Source of the DNA: Thermanaeromonas sp. C210
GTDB taxonomy: Bacteria > Bacillota > DSM-521 > Neomoorellales > Neomoorellaceae
Assembly (NCBI RefSeq): GCF_013167955.1
Contig: NZ_BLWF01000001.1
Span: 620,001-684,000 of the forward strand
DNA length: 64,000 nt
Direction of reading: 5' to 3'
Below are positions 42,645 through 51,363 of this stretch, in pieces. Under the pieces are notes generated by a model. It searched no databases, was not told where the DNA came from, and saw only the letters and a list, made by a program, of their open reading frames with translations. The position numbers and the translations under genes were made by a program. How positions within the stretch are numbered: position 1 is the stretch's first letter; each line of letters begins with the position of its first letter.

Positions 42645-43820
42645 TTATCTTAATTTCTTTAAGCCGTCTTCTATGCGGTTGAGGGCCTTCTGGATGTTTT
42701 CCACGGAGTTGGCGTAAGAGAGGCGCAGGTACCCCTCCCCGTACTCACCAAAGGCGGTGCCACCCAGGGCGGCCACACCGCATTCTTCTAGGAGAAAATC
42801 GGCGATTTCCTTGCTGGGGCGGCCGAAGGACTTGACGTTGGGGAACACGTAGAAGGAGCCGACCGGCTTCTTACAGCTCACGCCGGGTATGGCGTTTAGA
42901 CCGTCAACGATTATATCCCGCCGGCGCTTGAATTCGGCCACCATGGCCTCCACGGCATCCTGCGGCCCGGTGAGGGCTTCGATGCCGGCCATCTGAGTAA
43001 AGGCAGCCGTGCAGGAGTTGGAGTTTACCATGAGCTGGGCGATGCGGGCGGCCAGCTCTTTATGCATAAGGCCGTATCCCAGGCGCCAGCCCGTCATGGC
43101 GTAGGTCTTGGAGAAACCGTCGAGGATGATAGTCCAATCCTTCATTCCCGGTAAGGAGGCGATGGATACCGGCTGCGCCCCGTCGTACACGATACGATCG
43201 TAAATTTCATCGGACAAGACGATGATGTTCTTGCCCCGGACGAGATCGGCTATGCGCTCCACATCCCGGCGGGTGAGGACTCCGCCGGTGGGGTTGGCCG
43301 GCGAATTTATGATCAACATCTTGGTCCGGGGCGTGATGAGGGTAGCCAGCTCGTCAACATCCAGGCGAAAATCGTTTTCTTCCCGGAGGGGAATGGGTAC
43401 GGGTCTAGCCCCTACGAAGCGGATTACGGACTCATAAATGGGAAAGCCAGGATTAGGATAGATGACCTCTTCTCCCGGATTGACGAGGGCCAGGATGCTG
43501 AAGAACATGATGGGTTTGCCGCCCGGTACTACCACCACTTCCTCGGCAGAATAGGGGACGCCCTTCTGGCGGGTGGCGTAGTCGGCAATGGCCTGGCGGA
43601 TTTCTATAAGACCCGGAGCCGGCGTGTAATGGGTGTAGCCGGAATTAAGGGCCTTAATGGCCGCATCAATAATATTCCGCGGGGTATCGAAGTCGGGCTC
43701 CCCTATTTCCAGGTGGATGACCTCTTTGCCTTGGGCTTCCAGGGCCTTGGCCTTGGCCAAGACTTCAAAGGCGGTTTCGGTGCCCAGATCGAACATGCGG
43801 CGGGCTAAAAGACTTTCCAT
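42645..43820 (-). CDS. Class I/II pyridoxal-phosphate aminotransferase (aspartate aminotransferase-like)
   Basis: A 391-residue fold-type I aminotransferase. HLEIGEPDFDTP (about residues 36-47) and NSPANPTGGVLTR (about 166-178) contact the substrate. SDEIYDRIVYDG (about 202) holds the PLP-ring Asp/Tyr region, and LDGFSKTYAMTGWRLGY (about 231-247) holds the Schiff-base Lys. It could use aspartate, alanine or another amino acid. The gene lies 51 bases downstream of the 2-hydroxyacid dehydrogenase on the same strand, so the two may handle one 2-oxo-acid/amino-acid pair such as glyoxylate/glycine or hydroxypyruvate/serine. ATG 43820 is used rather than TTG 43823. Confidence 0.88.
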   Translation of the reverse strand: MESLLARRMFDLGTETAFEVLAKAKALEAQGKEVIHLEIGEPDFDTPRNIIDAAIKALNSGYTHYTPAPGLIEIRQAIADYATRQKGVPYSAEEVVVVPGGKPIMFFSILALVNPGEEVIYPNPGFPIYESVIRFVGARPVPIPLREENDFRLDVDELATLITPRTKMLIINSPANPTGGVLTRRDVERIADLVRGKNIIVLSDEIYDRIVYDGAQPVSIASLPGMKDWTIILDGFSKTYAMTGWRLGYGLMHKELAARIAQLMVNSNSCTAAFTQMAGIEALTGPQDAVEAMVAEFKRRRDIIVDGLNAIPGVSCKKPVGSFYVFPNVKSFGRPSKEIADFLLEECGVAALGGTAFGEYGEGYLRLSYANSVENIQKALNRIEDGLKKLR

Positions 43821-43871
43821 CAAGGTGAATTCCCCCTTGTATATGAGTTTTGGCAGTGGGCAAAGGTGAAA

Positions 43872-44855
43872 CTACCGGCCCTGCTTGTAGGCTTCAGGAT
43901 TTACACACTGGGGCGGCAGTTGACCCTCCAGGGCGGCTAAAAGGTTCCTGGCAGCCATGGTAGCCATGGCGGTCCGGGTTTCCCAGGTGGCGCTGGCGAT
44001 ATGGGGGCAAACGACCACGTTGTCTAATTCGGCCAGACCCGGAACCATTTCGGGCTCCCTCTCAAAGACATCGAGGCCGGCACCCCATATTTCCCCTTCA
44101 CGGAGGGCCTTAACCAGAGCGGCTTCATCTACCACCGGCCCCCGGGAGGTATTGATGAGGATGGCCGACTTTTTCATAAGCTTTAGCTCCCTCTCACCTA
44201 TCAGGTGACGGGTGGAGGGTGTAAGGGGAACGTGGATGGAAACGAAGTCGGATTCCCGGAGGAGGGTATCCTTATCCACAAAACGGCCCCCGGTTTCGGC
44301 TTCGAACTGGGCATTCGGCCGGACGTCGGTATACAGGACCTTGAGATCAAAGCCCTTAGCCCGGCGGGCAAAGGCCGTGCCGATGCGGCCGCCCCCGATG
44401 ACGCCCAAGATCTTACCGTGTATTTCCTGGCCGAGCATGAGCATTGGCCCCCAGGCCCGGTATTTCCCGGCCCGCATGAACTTGTCGGCTTCTACCACCC
44501 GCCTGGCCACGGCGAAGAGGAGGGCCCAGGCGAATTCGGCGGTGGCTTCGGTCAGGACCCCCGGCGTGTTGGTGACCAGAATTCCCCGGGCGGTGGCGGC
44601 CGGGATGTCAATGTTGTCGTAGCCTACGGCCATGTTGGCGAAAACCTTTACTCCTGGGGCCGCATCCATTACTTCAGCATCGATTTTGTCTGTAAGCAGG
44701 CAGAAAACCCCGTCGCGCCCTTTGATTTTTTCGATAAGTTCTCCTTTAGACAGGACGCGGTCCTCCGGATTAACTTCTACCTCGCAGCGTTCGGCCAGCA
44801 GATCGATGGCCGGCTGAGGTACGGGGCGGGTCACATAGACCTTCCACTGGCTCAT
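43872..44855 (-). CDS. D-2-hydroxyacid dehydrogenase (glyoxylate/hydroxypyruvate reductase type)
   Basis: A 327-residue NAD(P)-dependent reductase. The Rossmann motif is LGVIGGGRIGTAFA (about residues 149-162). The catalytic Arg is in NTSRGPVVDEAALV (about 233), Glu in DVFEREPEMV (about 262) and His in CPHIASAT (about 281). The pattern fits glyoxylate/hydroxypyruvate reductase or glycerate dehydrogenase. Purine breakdown yields glyoxylate or glycine-type products in some anaerobes, so a link with the surrounding purine genes is plausible but unproven. ATG 44855 follows AGGAGGAAGGAG. Confidence 0.88.
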   Translation of the reverse strand: MSQWKVYVTRPVPQPAIDLLAERCEVEVNPEDRVLSKGELIEKIKGRDGVFCLLTDKIDAEVMDAAPGVKVFANMAVGYDNIDIPAATARGILVTNTPGVLTEATAEFAWALLFAVARRVVEADKFMRAGKYRAWGPMLMLGQEIHGKILGVIGGGRIGTAFARRAKGFDLKVLYTDVRPNAQFEAETGGRFVDKDTLLRESDFVSIHVPLTPSTRHLIGERELKLMKKSAILINTSRGPVVDEAALVKALREGEIWGAGLDVFEREPEMVPGLAELDNVVVCPHIASATWETRTAMATMAARNLLAALEGQLPPQCVNPEAYKQGR

Positions 44856-45081
44856 TGTCTCCTTCCTCCTTTTAACGCGGTTTGCCGAGCCGGCTTTGTT
44901 ATTAAGGTGGTATTCAATGTCTATTCGACATTACTATGCAATCTCCTTTAACATAAGCTGCAAGAATACAGTATTATTAATTATAGTATTAATTAATTCT
45001 TTCTAACCCTGGACAGCAGGATTTTGAAGTTCTGTGGCGAATTATACATTTACATAAACAGCATAACAGTGGTAACGGCAG

Positions 45082-45148
45082 CTTCGTATAACCCCGGCAA
45101 TGGGGCCGGGGGTCTCTACCAGGTGACCGGAATCACCTGACTACGAAG
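45082..45148 (+). ncRNA. Purine riboswitch aptamer (guanine type) 2
   Basis: P1 is CTTCGTA (45082-45088) with TACGAAG (45142-45148). P2 is CCCGG with CCGGG around CAATGGGG, and J2/3 again reads TCTCTACC. P3 is CAGGTGA with TCACCTG. The specificity base is C (45141), as in guanine-type switches. L3 is CCGGAA, one base shorter than the usual CCGTAAA, so the loop-loop contact may differ. It stands 229 bases before the lipoprotein start used here and would control the second purine importer. The AT-rich stretch at 44930-45060 probably holds its promoter. Confidence 0.92.
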
Positions 45149-45192
45149 TTAATTCTTCGTATGTGAGGTGGTTCAGGCAGTCTGGTTTTTTT
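45119..45192 (+). terminator. Riboswitch-controlled terminator 2
   Basis: One very long hairpin can form from 45119 to 45185, using P3 and the P1 3' strand of aptamer 2. Pairings are CCAGGT with GTCTGG, CC with GG, GAATCACCT with AGGTGGTTC, and TACGAAG with CTTCGTA around TTAATT. Seven T follow. It excludes the aptamer fold, so ligand should favour read-through (ON switch). Confidence 0.8.
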
Positions 45193-45376
45193 ATGGCCTG
45201 AGTGCGTTGCACAAAACGGAAGTAGATAATGCCCATGAGGGATACCTTTGTCGGGGGGTGAGGGAAAGAAGGATTGTTATTTTCGGAAGTTAGTGGGGTT
45301 GGACGTCGAGGGGAAACCTAACAATAAACGGCGGGAGGTGAAAGCCGGGCCCGTAAGGCGGTTCCGGCGCAAGAGG

Positions 45377-46495
45377 ATGAGGAAAGCCGCGCGTATTTTG
45401 ATGGCGGGTGTGGTCCTGCTACTCGCACTGGGGCTGCTGGCCGGTTGCGGCGGCGGCGAGAGTACGCCATCTCAGGGCCAGCAGCAAGAACAAGAGGAGA
45501 AGATGAAGGTAGGGTTCATATACGTGGGTCCCGCAGGGGATGCGGGCTGGAGCTGGACCCACGATCAGGGCAGGTTATACCTGGAAGACAAAGTGCCTTG
45601 GGTGGAAACCTCCTATATTGAAAACGTTCCCGAGGGACCCGATGCGGAGCGGGTGTTGACCCAGCTGGCCGAAGAGGGGAACAAAGTAATTTTTGCGACC
45701 AGCTTCGGCTACATGGATTACGTGATTAAAGTGGCCGAGAAATATCCCGACGTGGTCTTCATGCACTGCTCGGGTTACAAGACGGCAGCCAATGCAGGTA
45801 CCTACTTCGGCGCCATGGAAGAGCCCCGCTATCTCTCGGGCATGGTGGCCGGGAAGATGACCAAGACCAATGTTTTAGGTTATGTAGCGGCCCACCCGAT
45901 TCCGGAGGTCATCCGCGGTATCAACGCCTTCACCCTGGGAGCCCGTTCGGTCAACCCGGATGTGAAGGTGAAGGTAGTGTGGACCAATACGTGGTACGAT
46001 CCCGCCGCCGAGAAGCAAGCTGCGCTGAGCTTGCTGGATGCCGGCGCCGATGTGATTGCCCAGCACCAGGATACCCCCGGTCCCCAGCAGGCCGCCCAGG
46101 AGAGGGGCAAATACGCCATCGGGTATAACTGCGACATGCGCCAGTTTGCTCCTGATGCTTCCCTGACTGCTCCCATCTGGAACTGGGGTCCCTACTATGT
46201 TCAGACCGTGGAAGCCGTGAAGAACGGTACCTGGAAGCCCGAGCAATACTACGGAACCATGAAGGACGGCATTGTGGACCTGGCCCCCTTCAACGATGTT
46301 GTACCTCAGGAAGTCCGCGACCTGGTAGAAAAGAAGAAGCAGGAGATTATAGAGGGCAAGTTCTACGTTTTCCAAGGTCCTATTAAGGATCAAAGCGGCA
46401 AGATCCGGGTGCCGGAGGGCGGCAAAATGAGCCACGAGGAAGTCCTGGGCGTCGACTGGTTTGTGGAAGGCGTGGAGGGAGATATTCCCAAATAA
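45377..46495 (+). CDS. BMP-family substrate-binding lipoprotein, purine importer 2
   Basis: A lipoprotein of about 372 residues with a basic n-region, a hydrophobic stretch and the lipobox LLAGC. The mature part is BMP family, seen in KVGFIYVGPAGDAGWSWTHDQG, VAGKMTKTNVLGYVA and MKDGIVDLAPFND. It ends with an extra C-terminal tail (about 40 residues after the usual KKQEIIEGKF stop region) that the first importer's lipoprotein lacks. The start is uncertain: ATG 45377 gives the cleanest signal peptide, while GTG 45338 beside GGGAGG is possible. It is the first gene behind riboswitch 2, so a guanine-type purine or nucleoside is the likely cargo. Confidence 0.88.
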   Translation: MRKAARILMAGVVLLLALGLLAGCGGGESTPSQGQQQEQEEKMKVGFIYVGPAGDAGWSWTHDQGRLYLEDKVPWVETSYIENVPEGPDAERVLTQLAEEGNKVIFATSFGYMDYVIKVAEKYPDVVFMHCSGYKTAANAGTYFGAMEEPRYLSGMVAGKMTKTNVLGYVAAHPIPEVIRGINAFTLGARSVNPDVKVKVVWTNTWYDPAAEKQAALSLLDAGADVIAQHQDTPGPQQAAQERGKYAIGYNCDMRQFAPDASLTAPIWNWGPYYVQTVEAVKNGTWKPEQYYGTMKDGIVDLAPFNDVVPQEVRDLVEKKKQEIIEGKFYVFQGPIKDQSGKIRVPEGGKMSHEEVLGVDWFVEGVEGDIPK

Positions 46496-46680
46496 TAAGC
46501 AGAAAGGACTATCGTAGGAGAGGCCGTGGGATAAATCCTACGGCCTTTCAAGTACAATTTGATTTAAGTATCATATGATAAAATATCCAAAATTTAATTG
46601 TAGATTACCGGAAAAACGGGAGGAATCCATGTACCCATAGCGAATTCTAGCTCTGAGAGTCTGGAACGGGAGGCTTCGGC

Positions 46681-48198
46681 ATGGCAGCACCTCTTGTGGA
46701 GATGCGGGGCATCCGGAAAGTTTTTCCCGGCGTGGTGGCCAACGACGATGTGAACTTAACCGTACGCGCCGGGGAAATCCACGCCCTTTTAGGGGAAAAC
46801 GGTGCCGGGAAGAGCACCTTAATGAGTATTCTGACCGGCCTCTACCGCCCGGATGCAGGAGAGATCTACATTGACGGGCGCAAGGTCAATTTCCGCTCGC
46901 CCCGTGACGCCATTGAGGCCGGAATCGGCATGGTGCACCAACATTTCCGGCTGGTATCTCCCTTCACCGTAACGGAGAACGTAGCCCTGGGCTTAAAAGG
47001 GGGGCTTAAGCTTAATCTAAACAGGCTGGCCGAGGAGATAGCGGAGGTATCCCGGAACTACGGCCTGCAGGTAGACCCCCAAGCCCGGATTTGGCAGCTT
47101 TCCGTGGGCGAACAGCAGCGGGTGGAGATTATTAAACTCTTGTACCGCCGCGCCCGGGTACTAATACTGGACGAACCGACGGCGGTCCTGACACCCCAAG
47201 AAGCAAGGGATCTTTACGGTACCCTTAAAAAAATGGCTGCCGAGGGCTGTGCTGTAATCTTCATCACCCATAAATTGCAGGAAGTCATGGAGGCGGCCGA
47301 TACCATTACCATCCTGCGGGGCGGCCGGACGGTGGCCACGGTCAGAAAAGAGGATACTACCGAAAAAGAACTGGCCCGGATGATGGTGGGCCGCGATGTG
47401 AGCTGGCAGAGAGAAAGGCCAGAATCCTCCAAAGGGGAAATCGTTTTAGAAATCAAAGGGTTAAAAGCCCTCAACGATAAAGGCCTCCTGGCCTTGAAGG
47501 GTGTAGACTTATCCGTTGCGGCGGGTGAGATCTTAGGCATTGCCGGCGTGGCCGGCAACGGCCAGCGTGAATTGGTGGAAGTGATTGCCGGGCTGAGGCC
47601 CTGCCTGGAGGGCGCCGTTACCGTGGCCGGCAAGAACCTGGGACAGTGTGATCCCTGCCGCGTGATTCAAAGCGGCGTGGGCTTTGTTCCGGAGGACCGC
47701 CTGGGCATGGGCCTGGTCCCTAATTTGGGAGCCGTCGACAATCTCCTCCTGAAGGAATACCGCCACTCGCGGTGGGGTAGGGTGTTGCTCAACCGGAAAG
47801 CCGCCCGCCAGTGGGCGTCCCAGCTGGTGGAGCGTTTCGAAGTGAAAATGGCCGGGCTGGACGCCCCCGTCAAGTTGATGTCCGGCGGCAATTTGCAGCG
47901 CCTCCTGCTGGCGCGGGAGATCTCCGGCCGGCCGCGCTTGCTGCTGGCAGTCTATCCCAGCCGGGGTCTGGATATCGGGGCGACCGAAACGGTCCAGCGC
48001 CTCCTGCTGGAGCAGCGGGCGGCAGGTACGGCCATTCTATTGATTTCCGAGGACCTGGAAGAACTATTCCGCCTGGCCGACCGCATTGCCGTCATGTACG
48101 AGGGTGAGATTATGGGCGTAGTGCCCACTGCAGAGGCGAATATCGAGGATATAGGCTTGATGATGGCCGGAGCTAAAAGAATGGAGGTGAGTGCATGA
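46681..48198 (+). CDS. Purine/nucleoside ABC importer 2, ATPase with two nucleotide-binding domains
   Basis: A 505-residue double ATPase of the same family as that at 21.9 kb. The first domain has Walker A LLGENGAGKST (about residue 36) and Walker B LILDEPTAVLTPQE (about 161). The second lacks both Walker A Lys and Walker B Asp/Glu (GVAGNGQREL, LLLAVYPSRGLDIGA), as is normal for this family. The TGA stop overlaps the next permease ATG by 4 bases. The 185-base gap from the lipoprotein gene shows no gene. Confidence 0.9.
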   Translation: MAAPLVEMRGIRKVFPGVVANDDVNLTVRAGEIHALLGENGAGKSTLMSILTGLYRPDAGEIYIDGRKVNFRSPRDAIEAGIGMVHQHFRLVSPFTVTENVALGLKGGLKLNLNRLAEEIAEVSRNYGLQVDPQARIWQLSVGEQQRVEIIKLLYRRARVLILDEPTAVLTPQEARDLYGTLKKMAAEGCAVIFITHKLQEVMEAADTITILRGGRTVATVRKEDTTEKELARMMVGRDVSWQRERPESSKGEIVLEIKGLKALNDKGLLALKGVDLSVAAGEILGIAGVAGNGQRELVEVIAGLRPCLEGAVTVAGKNLGQCDPCRVIQSGVGFVPEDRLGMGLVPNLGAVDNLLLKEYRHSRWGRVLLNRKAARQWASQLVERFEVKMAGLDAPVKLMSGGNLQRLLLAREISGRPRLLLAVYPSRGLDIGATETVQRLLLEQRAAGTAILLISEDLEELFRLADRIAVMYEGEIMGVVPTAEANIEDIGLMMAGAKRMEVSA

Positions 48199-49265
48199 CC
48201 TGGATTACGTGGGAAAAGCGATTGCAACCGTCTCCGTGGATGGCCGTGGTAATTCCCATCCTTTCCGTCATCTTAGCCCTGGGACTGGGGGCAATTTTCC
48301 TGGCTGCGACGGGTTTTGATCCTTGGAAAGTTTACCAGAGCATGCTGAAGGGTGTGACAGGCTCCAGGTACGGTATTTCGGAAACCGTGGTAAAGGCTAT
48401 ACCCTTGATGCTGACCGGCCTCGGGGTCTCGGTCGCCTTCCGCATGCTCCTGTGGAACATCGGCGCCGAGGGGCAGTTCTATATGGGCGCTTTTGGCGCC
48501 ACTTGGGTGGCCCTTACCTTTCCCCACTTGCCGCCACATATTATGTTACCGGCTATGTTTATCGTCGGTTGCTTATTAGGAGGCCTCTGGGCCGTGGTGG
48601 CGGCCATACCCCGGGCCAAGTGGGGGGTGAACGAGGTCATTACTACCCTAATGCTGAACTACGTAGCCATCCTCTGGGTGGACTACCTGGTTTACGGCCC
48701 CTGGAAGGATCCCCAAGGGTTCAATTTCCCCCTTACCGCTCCTTTTGCCCAAGCGGCCACCCTGGCTACCATACCGGGGACGCGGGTGCACCTTGGGTTG
48801 GTCTTCGCTTTGATAGCGGGGGTACTGTTGACCATCATCCTGTGGCGCACGCGGTGGGGATATGAAATACGGGTCATCGGCGAAAGTGTGAAGGCGGCCC
48901 GCTACGCGGGGATGAATATACAGAGGAACATTATCCTGGTAATGTTCTTGAGCGGAGCCCTGGCGGGCTTGGCCGGCATGAGCGAAGTATCCGGCGTTAC
49001 CCACCGCCTCCAGCATGCCATCTCTCCGGGTTACGGTTACACGGCCATTATTATTGCCTGGCTGGCCAAACTTCACCCGGCTACCGTGATCCTGGTTTCC
49101 TTCCTGTTTGCGGGACTCATTGTAGGAGGTTACAGTGTACAAACTATGGGAGTGCCGGCGGCGACGGTGTCCATGCTGCAGGGCGCCATCCTATTCTTTG
49201 TGCTGGGCGGCGAGATTCTGACCCGCTATCGCCTGCACTTTCGCGGCAAGGAGGTAGCAGAATAA
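48195..49265 (+). CDS. Purine/nucleoside ABC importer 2, permease 1
   Basis: A 356-residue BPD_transp_2 permease with about 10 helices. It has WNIGAEGQFYMGAFGATWVAL (about residues 86-106), WGVNEVITTLMLNYVAILWVDY, AARYAGMNIQRN and SPGYGYTAIIIAWLAKLHP. It pairs with the next gene's product to form the transmembrane pore of the importer. It starts inside the ATPase stop codon and ends 3 bases before permease 2. Confidence 0.9.
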   Translation: MTWITWEKRLQPSPWMAVVIPILSVILALGLGAIFLAATGFDPWKVYQSMLKGVTGSRYGISETVVKAIPLMLTGLGVSVAFRMLLWNIGAEGQFYMGAFGATWVALTFPHLPPHIMLPAMFIVGCLLGGLWAVVAAIPRAKWGVNEVITTLMLNYVAILWVDYLVYGPWKDPQGFNFPLTAPFAQAATLATIPGTRVHLGLVFALIAGVLLTIILWRTRWGYEIRVIGESVKAARYAGMNIQRNIILVMFLSGALAGLAGMSEVSGVTHRLQHAISPGYGYTAIIIAWLAKLHPATVILVSFLFAGLIVGGYSVQTMGVPAATVSMLQGAILFFVLGGEILTRYRLHFRGKEVAE

Positions 49266-49268
49266 ACT

Positions 49269-50204
49269 ATGGAAAATTCTGTATGGGTGGCTGCTTTAGC
49301 GGCGGCCATTATCGCCGGGACCCCTATACTCTACGCCGCTGTGGGTGAAATTTTAGCCGAGCGGGCGGGGGTCTTAAATCTGGGGGTCGAAGGAATGATG
49401 CTGGTGGGGGCGGTAACCGGCTTCATGGTGGCCGTCCATACCGCCAACCCCTGGCTGGGCTTTGTAACCGCCATGCTGGCTTCTGGAGCGTCGGCTGCCA
49501 TCTTCGCTTTTTTGACCGTTACCCTGCGTTCTAACCAGGTAGTGACCGGGTTGGCCCTGACTCTCTTCGGTACCGGGTTGAGCGGCTTCTTGGGCAAGCC
49601 CTATGTGGGAGTTGCCCTGCCGGTCAGCTTCAAGGCAGTGCCCATACCCGGTCTCTCCGAGATACCCATTTTGGGCCCGGTCCTTTTTCGCCACGATCCT
49701 CTGGTCTATATCACCTATGTTCTGATTCCCCTAATCTGGTATTACCTGTACCGAACCCGGCCCGGGCTGAACGTGAGGGCGGTAGGGGAGAATCCGGGGG
49801 CGGCAGATGCCCTGGGGGTTAACGTTTTCGCCTTGCGTTACCTCCACGTCATCCTGGGCGGCATGCTGGCCGGCGCCGGCGGCGCCTATCTTTCCCTGGC
49901 TTATGCGCCGAGCTGGCTGGAGAACATGACCGCCGGCAGGGGATGGATAGCCGTGGCCCTGGTTATATTTGCCGTCTGGGACCCCTTGCGGGCCCTCTTA
50001 GGTGCTTATCTCTTCGGGGGAGTAGACTCCCTGGCTTACACCCTGCAGGCGGCAACTACCATCTCCATCCCATCCTTTTTCTTAAAAATGCTGCCCTATA
50101 TTCTTACCATCATTGTGTTGGTCATCGCCACCCGCCAGACCCTCGTGAAGCATATCGGGGCACCCGGAGCCCTGGCCATTCCTTACGACCGCGAAGAACG
50201 ATAG
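49269..50204 (+). CDS. Purine/nucleoside ABC importer 2, permease 2
   Basis: A 311-residue BPD_transp_2 permease with ERAGVLNLGVEGMMLVGAVTGFM (about residues 32-54), GENPGAADALGVNV and GRGWIAVALVIFAVWDP. It corresponds position by position to the second permease of the 25.6 kb importer. It ends the riboswitch-controlled importer genes. Confidence 0.9.
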   Translation: MENSVWVAALAAAIIAGTPILYAAVGEILAERAGVLNLGVEGMMLVGAVTGFMVAVHTANPWLGFVTAMLASGASAAIFAFLTVTLRSNQVVTGLALTLFGTGLSGFLGKPYVGVALPVSFKAVPIPGLSEIPILGPVLFRHDPLVYITYVLIPLIWYYLYRTRPGLNVRAVGENPGAADALGVNVFALRYLHVILGGMLAGAGGAYLSLAYAPSWLENMTAGRGWIAVALVIFAVWDPLRALLGAYLFGGVDSLAYTLQAATTISIPSFFLKMLPYILTIIVLVIATRQTLVKHIGAPGALAIPYDREER

Positions 50205-50226
50205 CCTTTGGGGTGTTCACGGGGCC

Positions 50227-50270
50227 GCCTGCGGCATAGAATATTAGCGTAGAAATTATAGGCCGCAGGC
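50227..50270. repeat. Inverted repeat after the second importer
   Basis: GCCTGCGGC (50227-50235) and GCCGCAGGC (50262-50270) are exact reverse complements with a 26-base loop. No T run follows, so it may reduce but not fully stop transcription into the small gene. Confidence 0.5.
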
Positions 50271-50283
50271 CGGAGGGCGAGTG

Positions 50284-50562
50284 ATGAAAGAGCCGCGGGT
50301 AAGGGTGTGGATCGACGCGAGGAAAGAGGGGTACCGGCCGGGAAGGCTGGAGGAACTGGTGTATACCATTCCCCATATCAGGGATCCCAGGGTTTGGGAG
50401 AAGGTGTACCAAACCCTGGGGGCCCTGGTGAAGGAAATAGAGGTACTGGTGCCGGATACAGGAAGGGTAAAGATAGTGTATGATCCGGCCCGCATATCGC
50501 CTTCTTTTATCGATTATCTCCTGCAGCAGAAGGGTATAGCCTTTTCCCGGCCGGGCCCGTGA
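50284..50562 (+). CDS. Small protein of unknown function, possibly HMA-like ferredoxin fold
   Basis: A 92-residue protein. I do not recognise the family with certainty. The C-terminal half, VPDTGRVKIVYDPARISPSFIDYLLQQKGI, has the beta-alpha pattern of heavy-metal-associated domains (a V-x-Y-D-P turn before a helix). The protein has no CxxC and no cysteine at all. Codon use and the ribosome site (GGAGGGCGAG before ATG 50284) suggest it is real. It follows the importer genes and precedes a terminator, so it may be part of that transcript. Confidence 0.6.
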   Translation: MKEPRVRVWIDARKEGYRPGRLEELVYTIPHIRDPRVWEKVYQTLGALVKEIEVLVPDTGRVKIVYDPARISPSFIDYLLQQKGIAFSRPGP

Positions 50563-50600
50563 GGGGGTTGGCTCCCGGGGGCGGGCTGTCCCCCATAGGC

Positions 50601-50624
50601 ATCCCAGCGAAAGCTGGGATTTTT
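50601..50624 (+). terminator. Terminator of the second importer operon
   Basis: ATCCCAGC (50601-50608), loop GAAA, GCTGGGAT (50613-50620), then a T run ending at 50624. Strong intrinsic terminator. Confidence 0.9.
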
Positions 50625-50811
50625 CGTTGGTGCCCCGGCGCCTTCCGTGCCTGCTTCCTTGGCCGCCGAGGAGTATAATTTATTAACAAGGATTACAAAA
50701 ATATTTTAATAAGTAGCAGGAAAATTTAGGCTGGCGTTGAATACTTTGAGCATGAACCGGTGGAAAGCCTCCTTCAGAGCACCAGAACACGGGAAAGGAG
50801 GGGGTTGTAAA

Positions 50812-51192
50812 ATGGACAAGACGGTTATTAACACCGACCGGGCACCGGCCGCCATAGGGCCGTATTCACAGGCCATAAAAGTGGGAAACCTTATTTTTAC
50901 TTCGGGACAAATTCCCCTTGACCCGGCTACCGGGCAGATAGTGCCCGGGGGAGTGGCGGAGCAGGCGGAAAGGGTGTTAGAAAATCTTAAGGCCGTTTTG
51001 GCCGCAGCAGGGGCTGGCCTGGAGCAGGTAGTAAAGACGACGGTGTACATTAAGGATATGGAGGATTTCGGCGTCGTCAACGAGGTTTACGGCCGTTATT
51101 TCACTAAAGAACCGCCGGCCCGCTCCTGCGTAGAAGTGGCCCGGCTGCCTAAGGATGTCTTGGTGGAGATAGAGGCCATAGCGGTGGTTTAG
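50812..51192 (+). CDS. ridA: RidA family reactive intermediate deaminase
   Basis: A 126-residue protein of the YjgF/YER057c/UK114 family. RidA hydrolyses 2-aminoacrylate-type enamines and imines that leak from PLP-dependent lyases. Family residues are present: [20 protein letters not shown] near the N terminus, and near the C terminus [23 protein letters not shown], with the substrate-binding Arg and the catalytic Glu. ATG 50812 follows GGAGGGGG; the longer frame from 50737 is not supported. With two PLP lyase-type enzymes in the purine operon at 7-12 kb, such a clean-up activity would make sense. Confidence 0.93.
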   Translation: MDKTVINTDRAPAAIGPYSQAIKVGNLIFTSGQIPLDPATGQIVPGGVAEQAERVLENLKAVLAAAGAGLEQVVKTTVYIKDMEDFGVVNEVYGRYFTKEPPARSCVEVARLPKDVLVEIEAIAVV

Positions 51193-51363
51193 GAAAATAG
51201 CTAGAACGGCCTTCCGCTCGCCCTACCTTAAACAGGGAGTTGCCCCTCATACCCGAGGCGCCGGCCCTCCGACGGTTCCGTTAATGTGGCGGGGGGCCGC
51301 GCCGGGGCTCTTGAACTGGTATCTTTCAATCGAGCAGGCCCACATCTTGTTCAACGGTGACCT

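Noticed and set aside
44205-44951. Forward open frame of 248 codons opposite the hydroxyacid dehydrogenase
   Set aside because: The reverse-strand dehydrogenase has all its catalytic motifs; this frame is its complement and has no family features.
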